Assembly: GCA_022340715.1 (NCBI GenBank)
Contig: JAJDNK010000267.1
Location: forward strand, 1-32,655
DNA from: a bacterium BMS3Abin03
GTDB taxonomy: Bacteria; Bacteroidota; Ignavibacteria; Ignavibacteriales; Ignavibacteriaceae
DNA length: 32,655 bases
Reading direction: 5' to 3'
Part shown: positions 25,804 to 32,655 of the stretch, in pieces
Numbering within the stretch: position 1 is the first letter of the stretch
Layout: each line of letters begins with the position of its first letter
The notes under the pieces: model-generated
Seen by the model: only the letters and a program-made list of their open reading frames with translations
What the model was told of the DNA's origin: nothing
Databases searched by the model: none
Program-made: the position numbers and the translations under genes

Positions 25804-27084
25804 CTATGAATTAATAACTAATTCCGATGCAATTCTTCCGCTTTTTGTAGCGCTTTCAATTGTTGAAGGATAACCTGTATCAGTCCAATCGCCGGCAAGA
25901 AACAAATTTTTAATCTTGGTTTTTGATTTCGGTCGTGAATAAATGATATTGTTTGAGGGAATAAACGTTGCTCTTTTTTCTTTCAGGATTTTATAATATT
26001 GTATTTCCGATGCGTCAATTTCAAGATATTTAATCAATTCTGTTTTACACATTTCAGACAATTCTTCGGCGGACTTGTTCATCAGGTAATCTGCATCACT
26101 GATAACCAGATTTAAATGATCTTGTTTATTAAATATCCAGTGAATCGGAGAATTGATTAATCCATAAAAAGTGCCTTCCAAAGGATTTTTCTTAAGCCAA
26201 ATATGAATATTTAAAATCGATGAATAATCGAATGAAATGTTTTTTTCAAAAAAACCTTCAGGAATGAATTTTAAAATTGAATTAAATGGAACTGCTGATA
26301 TAATAAAATCAAAATCATTAAAAGCTTCACCATTTATTTTAATCCTCTTGACTTTATCACCATCAAATACTATTTCATCAACGGTGGATGATAACCTAAT
26401 CTCCCCACCGTTTTTCTCAATAAAATTCTTTGCATTATTAACGTAGGATTTGCTTAAGTCCTCTTTTGGTAGAATTATTGTCGATGAGAAATTTCCACTA
26501 AAAAATATTTTCATCAAAATTTCACGAAACATCATTGCTGAAGCTTTTTCGATATTTGTATTTAATGCACCAACAGCAATCATTTCCCACAAAGAAGAAA
26601 TTAAATTTTCACTCTGTTTATTTTCTTCAAGCCACTCTTTAACATTTTTATCAATCAATTTTTGATGAGAAGTAAACGGGGACTTCATCATAAATCCAAG
26701 AGATGAAATTTTCTCCTTTATAGAAAGAACATTAAAATTTAAAAGAGCGATTAAAAGATTAAGAGGATAAAAAACCGGGAAAGACTTCAAGCAGACAATC
26801 TTATTCCCGGGTTTTAAAAAATTCACTTCCAGTCTTTTTTGATAAATAAAGTTCCCTTGTGCACCGACTAAATTCAGAAATTTTATTGTGTCGGTATAGC
26901 ATCCCATTAGGATATGTTGTCCGTTATCGATTTGCCTGTTTGTTTTCTGATCGATAAAAGAATAAGCTCGCCCACCAAGCTTTGGCGATGATTCTAAAAC
27001 TGTAATCTGGATTCCTTCTTTTACAAGGTAAGCTGCTGCGGTAAGACCGGCAATTCCTCCCCCGATAACAATACATTTTTTCAT
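25804..27084 (-). CDS. hpnE: Hydroxysqualene dehydroxylase HpnE (squalene-associated FAD-dependent desaturase)
   Basis: HpnE carries out the last step of the bacterial HpnCDE route, reductive removal of the hydroxyl of hydroxysqualene to give squalene. The 426-residue flavoprotein starts with the Rossmann motif IGGGIAGLTAAAYL, followed by ESSPKLGGRA, and ends with FLAGDWTDTGYPSTIESATKSG, the FAD-binding C-terminal signature of phytoene-desaturase-like amine oxidases. Such desaturases are alike, but placement directly after two squalene-synthase-like genes identifies it as HpnE. Its start overlaps the hpnD stop by one base (TAATG). It converges with the M28 gene, with 31 bases between the stops. 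Confidence 0.93.
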   Translation of the reverse strand: MKKCIVIGGGIAGLTAAAYLVKEGIQITVLESSPKLGGRAYSFIDQKTNRQIDNGQHILMGCYTDTIKFLNLVGAQGNFIYQKRLEVNFLKPGNKIVCLKSFPVFYPLNLLIALLNFNVLSIKEKISSLGFMMKSPFTSHQKLIDKNVKEWLEENKQSENLISSLWEMIAVGALNTNIEKASAMMFREILMKIFFSGNFSSTIILPKEDLSKSYVNNAKNFIEKNGGEIRLSSTVDEIVFDGDKVKRIKINGEAFNDFDFIISAVPFNSILKFIPEGFFEKNISFDYSSILNIHIWLKKNPLEGTFYGLINSPIHWIFNKQDHLNLVISDADYLMNKSAEELSEMCKTELIKYLEIDASEIQYYKILKEKRATFIPSNNIIYSRPKSKTKIKNLFLAGDWTDTGYPSTIESATKSGRIASELVINS

Positions 27085-27923
27085 TAATACACTAATCTAT
27101 ACTTTGCCCAAACACCTAACGATATCCAGATTTTTTCTAATCTTGAAGCTCTACAATCGTTATTATAAACATCGTAATCAGCATCGACAATTTTATCGAG
27201 AATTCTTGTATAAATATGTTGCATTGCTCGTGCTGCAAACATTTTTCCTTTATCATCGAGATTTAGATTGTTTGTAGCTTCTTCAAAATAATATTTAGCA
27301 CGGTTTACTTCATAACGCATCATAGTTCTGAAGTTTTTGTTATAAGTTAGGTTAAGTAAGTCTCTTTCAGAATAATTAAATCTCTTCATATCTTCTTCAG
27401 GCAAATAGATACGCCCAGCTTCAGCATCTTTTTTAATATCGCGGAGAATATTTGTTAGCTGAAGAGCGATGCCTAGGTTCACTGCAAACTCTCTTGTTGA
27501 TTCATGCTTATAGCCAAAAATTTCAATACACATTAATCCAACAGTAGAAGCTACACGGTAGCAGTAGAGTTGAAGATCATCGAAAGTGAGATAACGATTT
27601 TTCTGCAGATCCATTTCCATTCCTTTAAGTAACTCATAAAATGGATCAATAGGGATATTAAATTTCCTGATTGTTGCAGCAAGCTTATTCAACAATGAAT
27701 AATCTGAATTGCCGTACAAAGCCTTTTCTAGCTCCAATCTCCACTTGTGCAAATTTTCATATCGTATATCGTGCGATTCAAGTCCTTCATCAACAATGTC
27801 ATCTGTCTTCCTGCAAAATGCATAAACGGTATTCATTGCATTTCTTTTTTCAGAAGATAAAAGATTGAATGTATAATAGAAGCTGCTATTGCTTCTCTTC
27901 GATATTCGCTTTGCCTGATCCAT
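27084..27923 (-). CDS. hpnD: Presqualene diphosphate synthase HpnD
   Basis: HpnD condenses two farnesyl diphosphates into presqualene diphosphate. The 279-residue protein has both Asp-rich metal-binding motifs of the trans-isoprenyl diphosphate head-to-head synthases: first YAFCRKTDDIVDE (Asp41, Asp42, Asp45) and second NILRDIKKDAEAGRIYLP. It is alpha-helical throughout. Assignment as HpnD rather than HpnC rests on gene order (hpnC-hpnD-hpnE) and on the RDIKKDAEAGRIYLP second motif typical of HpnD. One-base overlaps join it to both neighbours, so translation is coupled. Confidence 0.93.
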   Translation of the reverse strand: MDQAKRISKRSNSSFYYTFNLLSSEKRNAMNTVYAFCRKTDDIVDEGLESHDIRYENLHKWRLELEKALYGNSDYSLLNKLAATIRKFNIPIDPFYELLKGMEMDLQKNRYLTFDDLQLYCYRVASTVGLMCIEIFGYKHESTREFAVNLGIALQLTNILRDIKKDAEAGRIYLPEEDMKRFNYSERDLLNLTYNKNFRTMMRYEVNRAKYYFEEATNNLNLDDKGKMFAARAMQHIYTRILDKIVDADYDVYNNDCRASRLEKIWISLGVWAKYRLVY

Positions 27924-28792
27924 TAATAATTAAATCCTGATTTCATGATAATACTTATCATCTTGAATTTACTCAACTTTGGTCGATTGTTAATCACATC
28001 ATAATCATTTTTTCTTACTTGCTCAAGAATTTCTTCACCACCTGAAACCGTCCATCCAATTTCAGTTTTCAACCTGCCTTTCAGCATCGGTAAAAGATTC
28101 TTTCCGTTATCAAATAAGCTTTGAACACGATCAACACTAAACTTCACTAACTGCTTAAAATTATGATTATTTTCTTTTTCTTCAAATGACTTTTCCGTAA
28201 AATCAAATTTTTTCATTTCGCTTTGTGGATAATAAATCCGACCTTTTTTGTAATCTATCATTGTATCCTGTAAAAAATTTGTTAGTTGAAGTGCAGTACA
28301 AATATCATCGGAGTACTTATATGCATTGTCATCCTTTATTTCAAACAATTCCAGGATTAATCTTCCAACTGGGTTTGCGGAATGTTGACAGTAGCTTAAT
28401 AATTCATCATAATTTTTATATCTTGATTTTATTACATCCTGCTTAAAAGCGCATAATAAATCACTAAAATATTTTACAGTCAGATTACATTTTTTTATTG
28501 TATGAACCAAGGCTAAGAAATATTCATTCACAGCATCTTTTCTCAAAGATTTATTCAGGTTTAGTTCCAGCTCATTCAGTTTTTCAAGTTTTAAACCTTC
28601 ACTTAGTTCGGATTCATCAGCAATATCATCAGCTGTTCTTGCAAACCAGTAAATTATAGCTATATGTTTTTTAAGATTTCCCGGAATCAGAAAAGAAACC
28701 ACAGGAAAATTTTCGTAGTGAGATTTAGCTAATTTCAGGGCTTTGTCATATGCAGCTTTCAATAATATATTTTCGGAATTTTTTGTTTTCAT
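27923..28792 (-). CDS. hpnC: Hydroxysqualene synthase HpnC
   Basis: HpnC converts presqualene diphosphate to hydroxysqualene. The 289-residue protein is related to HpnD but keeps its own features: SHYENFPVVSFLIP near the N-terminus, typical of HpnC, then the first Asp-rich motif FARTADDIADE (50-60) and the second motif NFLQDTMIDYKKGRIYYP. It leads the hpnC-hpnD-hpnE operon. ATG at 28792 is chosen because the alignment-like N-terminus begins soon afterwards. The squalene product would normally feed a hopanoid or sterol cyclase, which is not in the window. Confidence 0.92.
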   Translation of the reverse strand: MKTKNSENILLKAAYDKALKLAKSHYENFPVVSFLIPGNLKKHIAIIYWFARTADDIADESELSEGLKLEKLNELELNLNKSLRKDAVNEYFLALVHTIKKCNLTVKYFSDLLCAFKQDVIKSRYKNYDELLSYCQHSANPVGRLILELFEIKDDNAYKYSDDICTALQLTNFLQDTMIDYKKGRIYYPQSEMKKFDFTEKSFEEKENNHNFKQLVKFSVDRVQSLFDNGKNLLPMLKGRLKTEIGWTVSGGEEILEQVRKNDYDVINNRPKLSKFKMISIIMKSGFNY

Positions 28793-28858
28793 TTTTAAAA
28801 AGATTTTACATTATCTTTTTAATTATAATTCTCTTCAAGAAAGTAATAAATGATACTG

Positions 28859-29686
28859 TTAAAACGGAATTTCCCATAAAGGAATAAATCCTGAATCTTC
28901 AACTATTTTTTGTCCACCTGGAGAAAGCACCCAGTCGATAAAATCTTTTACAATACCTGATGGAATTTTAGATGTAAAAAAATGTAGATATCTTGTTATC
29001 GGGTAAGTATCATTCTGTGCATTTTTAACAGAAGGTTCTATACCTTCAATTTTTGCATCAAAGATATCACCTTTATATCCCATCCCACCATAACCAATTG
29101 CATTTGAATGTTCGGATATAAATTTAATTACACTCCTGGTTGTAGGTTCAACGACAACATTATTGCAATAATCATCTCCACCAAGAATATGCTCTCTAAA
29201 GTATAAGTGAGTTCCCGAATTAGGATTTCTGATAACAGGTATTATTTGCTGATCATTTCCGCCAAGCTCTTTCCAGTTTACTGTTTTACATTCAAAAATA
29301 TTTTTAAGCTGTTCTATTGAAAGTTTTTTTACCGGATTATCAGGATTAAGATAAATACTCAGTGCATCCTTCGCCACAAGAAAAAATATTCCAAGAGTTC
29401 CATAATAATCTGCAAGAACTTTTGCTTCTTCCGGTTTTAAATTTCTTGAAGCTGTGCAGATATCAACTTCACCACGGGTTAATGCTCTTATTCCTGTTGC
29501 AGTTCCACCACCATCAACATAAATCGAAACTCCAGGATGTTGTTCCATATATTCACGTGCAAGATTTTCAGTTAACTCTTTCATCGTATCCGAACCTTTG
29601 ATCTTTATAACAGCGACATCAACAGGTTTATAGCTGCAACTTGTTAATCCGATTATTCCAAGTAATATAATTTTAAGAATTCTCAC
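28859..29686 (-). CDS. PstS-like phosphate-binding lipoprotein
   Basis: The 275-residue protein has a lipoprotein signal (lipobox LTSC, Cys17) followed by the periplasmic phosphate-binding fold of the PstS family: IKGSDTMKELTENLAREY, then VDGGGTATGIRAL and EVDICTASRNLK near the N-terminal lobe, and VIRNPNSGTHLYFREHIL in the second lobe, the usual anion-contact segment S-G-T-x-x-x-F. Near the end it has the PITRYLHFF motif. No pstC, pstA or pstB follow, so it may act with transporter genes elsewhere or as a sensor. The start is GTG at 29686, four bases after the upstream M28 stop, with GGAAAG inside that gene as ribosome-binding site, so it is probably co-translated with it. Confidence 0.88.
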   Translation of the reverse strand: MRILKIILLGIIGLTSCSYKPVDVAVIKIKGSDTMKELTENLAREYMEQHPGVSIYVDGGGTATGIRALTRGEVDICTASRNLKPEEAKVLADYYGTLGIFFLVAKDALSIYLNPDNPVKKLSIEQLKNIFECKTVNWKELGGNDQQIIPVIRNPNSGTHLYFREHILGGDDYCNNVVVEPTTRSVIKFISEHSNAIGYGGMGYKGDIFDAKIEGIEPSVKNAQNDTYPITRYLHFFTSKIPSGIVKDFIDWVLSPGGQKIVEDSGFIPLWEIPF

Positions 29687-29690
29687 AAGA

Positions 29691-31334
29691 TTACTTTCCT
29701 TCTGCTATAGATCTCAATCTTGCATTTATATAAGGCGAGCCGGGTTTCCATTGAGGAACTTCGGTTGATTCTGCTAAAGAATAACAAAACTGGTACAATA
29801 ATTCTAAATGCTCAACCGCTGCTTCATAACTTATATCCTGATTCAAATCATCAAAAGGTGAATGATAAGTATGAATCATATAATCAATAAATGCTTCAAG
29901 AACTTTTTCATCGCTCAGATTTTTGTGTTTCAATCCCTCCAAAACCAGTATTGAAGGAATACCTGCAGTAGCAAATGCTACCTGATCGGATTGACTGAAA
30001 GCTTCGAATCTTTTGAACTGAGGTGGAATGTTCTCTATAGAAATATCCAATTGTGAGGCAGCATCTTGTAAAAATTTATCTAATGTTGAATACTCGGAAC
30101 CAACACCCACGACTGCTTGAAGTCCTTTATATAATGCAATTCCGTCAATATTAACATCTGATATGGTTTTGTGAAGAGGAAACAACGGATGATCTGTATA
30201 GTATGAGGAACCAAGCCATCCTTTTTCTTCACCTGTTAAAGCGATAAATAAAATCGATCGTTTAGGATGAATATCTGACTGAGAAAAAATTCTTGCAAGT
30301 TCCAGCAAAACCGAGACACCTATTGCGTTATCCATGGCACCGTTATAAATCGAATCTCCGTTTATCGGAGTTCCAATTCCCAGATGATCATAATGTGCAG
30401 AAATAATTAGGTAACTGTTCTTCAATTCATCATCGCTGCCTTCGACTAATCCTACAATATTCGATGCAATAAAATCTCTTTGTTTAAACTCTCCTTTGAA
30501 TGATACTTTAGTTTGTAGAGGAAAGCTTATCAGTTTACTTTCTTCTTTCATCTTGATAACATCATCAAAAGAATATTTTGCATTTTTAAAAATCTCATAT
30601 GCAATCTCTGGATTTAAAAGAACACTTAAATTTCCTGAAACAGAATATGCAAGAGTAATATCTTCAAAAGAAAATTGCTGTTCTTTATCTTTCCATTTAT
30701 TCTCATCTGAGATCAAAATACAACCTGCTGCACCTCTGGATATTGCTAATCTTTGTTTTGCATTAGGAGAACTGTAAACAGTTGGAATTTTACCCTTAAA
30801 ATAATCAGGATCATCAGATTTCGGTTCCCCTTCAAGAAAGACAACAATTTTTCGTTCAACATCAATGGACTGGTAATCGTTATAATCATACTCTGGTGCA
30901 ATTATTCCATAGCCAACGAATACAAGTGGTAAGGGTATCGGTACAAAAGTTTGCTGACCGGAATTAAATAACAAATAATCTTCATTCAATTTTAATGTTG
31001 TTTCATTATTCCCCGAGAATAATTTTAATTCCGATGTTGGTAAGGCAAAACTTCCATGCATCGGAATATATTGATAGTAATTATTTTCATTACTACAGGG
31101 TTTTAATCCGTACTTAGAATATTCAAGAGCGATATACTTTGCAGCTAAATTTCCTCCTGTTGTACCGGTTCCCCTCCCTTCAAAAATATCACTTGCAAGA
31201 AATTGCATATGTCTTTTAATATTAGTCTCAGAGATTGATTTTTCAGTATTTGTAAAAACACCATTCATCTGAGGAAAAAATTGATACGAACAGATCAATA
31301 AAAGCAAAGTTGTTTTTGCAACAAAATCAATCAT
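29691..31334 (-). CDS. Secreted M28 zinc metallopeptidase with PA-like insertion
   Basis: The mature start is placed at ATG 31334 (MIDFVAKTTLLLLICSYQF), a signal peptide, because the extra 20 codons up to 31394 overlap a terminator hairpin. The protein then has 547 residues. The region 40-80 (GRGTGTTGGNLAAKYI) matches M28 aminopeptidases of the Bacteroidota. A PA-like insertion follows at about 130-290. Zinc ligands are His314 and Asp316 (SAHYDHLG), Asp335 (GAMDNAIG), Glu369/Glu370 (LTGEEKGWLGS), Asp397 (NVDGIAL) and a late His in IHTYHSPFDD. It differs from the other M28 gene in its core and probably has different substrates. It lacks a T9SS sorting domain. Confidence 0.92.
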   Translation of the reverse strand: MIDFVAKTTLLLLICSYQFFPQMNGVFTNTEKSISETNIKRHMQFLASDIFEGRGTGTTGGNLAAKYIALEYSKYGLKPCSNENNYYQYIPMHGSFALPTSELKLFSGNNETTLKLNEDYLLFNSGQQTFVPIPLPLVFVGYGIIAPEYDYNDYQSIDVERKIVVFLEGEPKSDDPDYFKGKIPTVYSSPNAKQRLAISRGAAGCILISDENKWKDKEQQFSFEDITLAYSVSGNLSVLLNPEIAYEIFKNAKYSFDDVIKMKEESKLISFPLQTKVSFKGEFKQRDFIASNIVGLVEGSDDELKNSYLIISAHYDHLGIGTPINGDSIYNGAMDNAIGVSVLLELARIFSQSDIHPKRSILFIALTGEEKGWLGSSYYTDHPLFPLHKTISDVNIDGIALYKGLQAVVGVGSEYSTLDKFLQDAASQLDISIENIPPQFKRFEAFSQSDQVAFATAGIPSILVLEGLKHKNLSDEKVLEAFIDYMIHTYHSPFDDLNQDISYEAAVEHLELLYQFCYSLAESTEVPQWKPGSPYINARLRSIAEGK

Positions 31335-31362
31335 GATAATGAAATCTACAAAATATAGACAT

Positions 31363-31390
31363 AAAAAATGACGCTGCGGGAAAAGCAGCG
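31363..31390 (-). terminator. Intrinsic terminator after the T9SS cargo gene
   Basis: On the minus strand CGCTGC (31390-31385) pairs with GCAGCG (31377-31372) over a seven-base TTTTCCC loop, and TTTTTT follows at 31368-31363. It lies 35 bases after the cargo stop and just ahead of the M28 start, so it separates the two transcripts. The stem is GC-rich with a clear T-run. Confidence 0.75.
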
Positions 31391-31424
31391 CCATATTTTG
31401 AAGGAGAGAGAGAAAAAGAAATCG

Positions 31425-32655
31425 CTACTTGAGTAAAGTCATTTTCTTACTTAAGAAGCTGTTTCCACCTTCAATAGTATAGATGTAAACTCCACTCGGT
31501 AAATTTGAAGCATCCCAGTTTACCTCATAAGTACCAGCACTTCTATAACCATCTACTAAAACTTCAATCCTTTGACCAAGTATGTTGAAAACAGTTAGCT
31601 TAACATTGGAAGCTTTCGGTACTGAAAACTGAATCCTGGTAGTAGGATTAAAAGGATTAGGATAGTTTTGCGATAATTCATATTTGTTTGGAACTACGTT
31701 GGAATAAATATTTTCTTTTACTCCAAGTACAACATACTCGGCAAGACTCTGATAAGCAGGACCATCGGCAGTTGGTCGTGGATCAAGCCCTTCATCTCTT
31801 TGTCTTGATATTCCAAGCAATTGTGGGTCTTCAAGTGTATTGTTATTTGCACTCACCATTAAGTAATCTGATACAAATGCAGAATCTGTTCCCGGTTGTG
31901 AAGCAACTAAATCTGGGAAAGTACTTGCTGCTCCAAAATCAAACCATATATCATTGTTAAATACTATCTCACCATTTTCTAATCTTGATCGACTGTCATT
32001 ACCGGTTGGAAGATCTTCAACATTTATTGCTTTACCTCCGAAATCACCAAATATACAATTCTTATAAGCACCACCCCAGTAATCACGAAGCATAAATAAT
32101 TGATCATTTTCTGGATTGGTTGAGTTCATTCCTGATCCAAGATATGTTGCATTATAAACTTGTGGATATGCATAAGGCAGACCATCTTCGGGATTGGTTC
32201 CGCCATCGTGCTCACCGCAATGGTTTCCATAATTTTCATCCTGGATTACAAATAAAAATTGCATTATGCTTCTAATACCTTCATCGTGATCGAAACCATC
32301 ATCTGCATTGAAAGCAGAAACTAAAAATTTACATTTTACTGTACTTCCAAACCATTCATAACCATCATCATTATTCTGGAAGACTTCTATATGATCGATT
32401 GTTGTTTTACGTCCTACTGCACCGAATGTAAGACCGTTTATTTCATTACCTTCACCGATATCAGTACCGCCGTGACGAATAGACAGATACCTTAATACCC
32501 CGGTATTATCCCAATCATCATTACCGCCATATTGTGTTTTAGGATTAACAGGTAGTCCTTCAATATTTCCTACACCTGCAGTAGTATTTATCTTTGCTTT
32601 TCCAAGAAGAATAACTCCGCCCCAGAGATTTGTTGCGGGTAGAACCAAATCATTC
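31425..32655 (-). CDS. T9SS cargo protein with right-handed beta-helix-like body, partial
   Basis: The frame is open to the end of the window, so the N-terminus is missing; TTG at 32648 is not the true start. The body has repeated strand/turn units (LTFGAVGRKTTIDHIEVF, DDGYEWFGSTVKCKFLV, NADDGFDHDEG), rich in Asp and Gly, like a beta-helix surface protein. The C-terminus carries a type A T9SS sorting domain: YELSQNYPNPFNPTTRIQF, then SNVKLTVFNILGQ, and ends SKKMTLLK. The QNYPNPFNP motif and the last Lys-rich residues are typical of the Ignavibacteria-type signal. It is secreted and probably surface-attached. Function is not known. It is followed by an intrinsic terminator and, with sprA and porX in the same window, completes the picture of a working T9SS. 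Confidence 0.9.
   Translation of the reverse strand, partial: NDLVLPATNLWGGVILLGKAKINTTAGVGNIEGLPVNPKTQYGGNDDWDNTGVLRYLSIRHGGTDIGEGNEINGLTFGAVGRKTTIDHIEVFQNNDDGYEWFGSTVKCKFLVSAFNADDGFDHDEGIRSIMQFLFVIQDENYGNHCGEHDGGTNPEDGLPYAYPQVYNATYLGSGMNSTNPENDQLFMLRDYWGGAYKNCIFGDFGGKAINVEDLPTGNDSRSRLENGEIVFNNDIWFDFGAASTFPDLVASQPGTDSAFVSDYLMVSANNNTLEDPQLLGISRQRDEGLDPRPTADGPAYQSLAEYVVLGVKENIYSNVVPNKYELSQNYPNPFNPTTRIQFSVPKASNVKLTVFNILGQRIEVLVDGYRSAGTYEVNWDASNLPSGVYIYTIEGGNSFLSKKMTLLK

Noticed and set aside
31335..31394. Longer start for the second M28 peptidase at 31394
   Set aside because: It would translate through a terminator hairpin; the ATG at 31334 gives a normal signal peptide.
1..32655. tRNA, rRNA, CRISPR arrays, insertion sequences or prophage
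   Set aside because: No cloverleaf-like sequence, spaced direct-repeat array, transposase, integrase or phage gene was recognised on either strand; low-level features could be missed without a covariance-model search.

Overview
The window looks like chromosome of an AT-rich Bacteroidota/Ignavibacteriota-type bacterium, most likely close to Ignavibacteria. This rests on a complete SprA/Sov-type outer-membrane translocon, a PorX-type response regulator, a cargo protein with the QNYPNPFNPTT-type type IX secretion (T9SS) C-terminal signal, a bTHX ribosomal protein, and hpnCDE squalene genes. Coding density is high and most genes are ordinary housekeeping genes. No tRNA, rRNA, IS element, prophage or CRISPR was seen.

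Layout. 1-442: tail of a beta-propeller-like protein. 470-1108: HAD phosphatase. 1109-1523: gene-poor stretch with a small broken ORF. 1524-3095: multi-spanning GT-C-type glycosyltransferase interrupted by an in-frame TAA inside its DDAY motif, followed by an unrecognised membrane protein (3114-3980). 4101-4343: bTHX with an unusually long Lys/Glu tail. Then on the minus strand: ruvB, an acyltransferase-like membrane protein, and a sHsp-dnaK-sHsp operon (9647 to 6739). Plus strand: birA-coaX. Minus strand: a long run sprA, porX, tsaE, tsaB, DUF1573 lipid/periplasm-type protein, accD, panC (23510 down to 11439). Then a DUF985 cupin (minus), a secreted M28 peptidase (plus), hpnC-hpnD-hpnE (28792 to 25804, minus), a PstS-like lipoprotein, a second M28 peptidase and the 3' part of a T9SS cargo gene (minus).

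How the genes connect. SprA, PorX and the cargo are parts of one secretion system. The porX-panC run has gaps of only a few bases or overlaps, so T9SS regulation, t6A tRNA modification and acetyl-CoA carboxylase/pantothenate synthesis are probably co-transcribed. BirA and CoaX lie convergently beside it and serve the same biotin/CoA chemistry. hpnCDE make squalene from farnesyl diphosphate; no cyclase is in the window.

The most interesting observations are: an internal stop in the GT-C gene, a panC reading frame that needs a non-AUG start, a sprA signal peptide that can reach an ATG only through a one-base shift in an A-run, an extended bTHX, an unrecognised membrane protein with an apparent internal duplication, and a sigma-54-like site ahead of the heat-shock operon. 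The reading-frame lesions may be real or may be assembly errors. No wholly new defence or mobile system was found.
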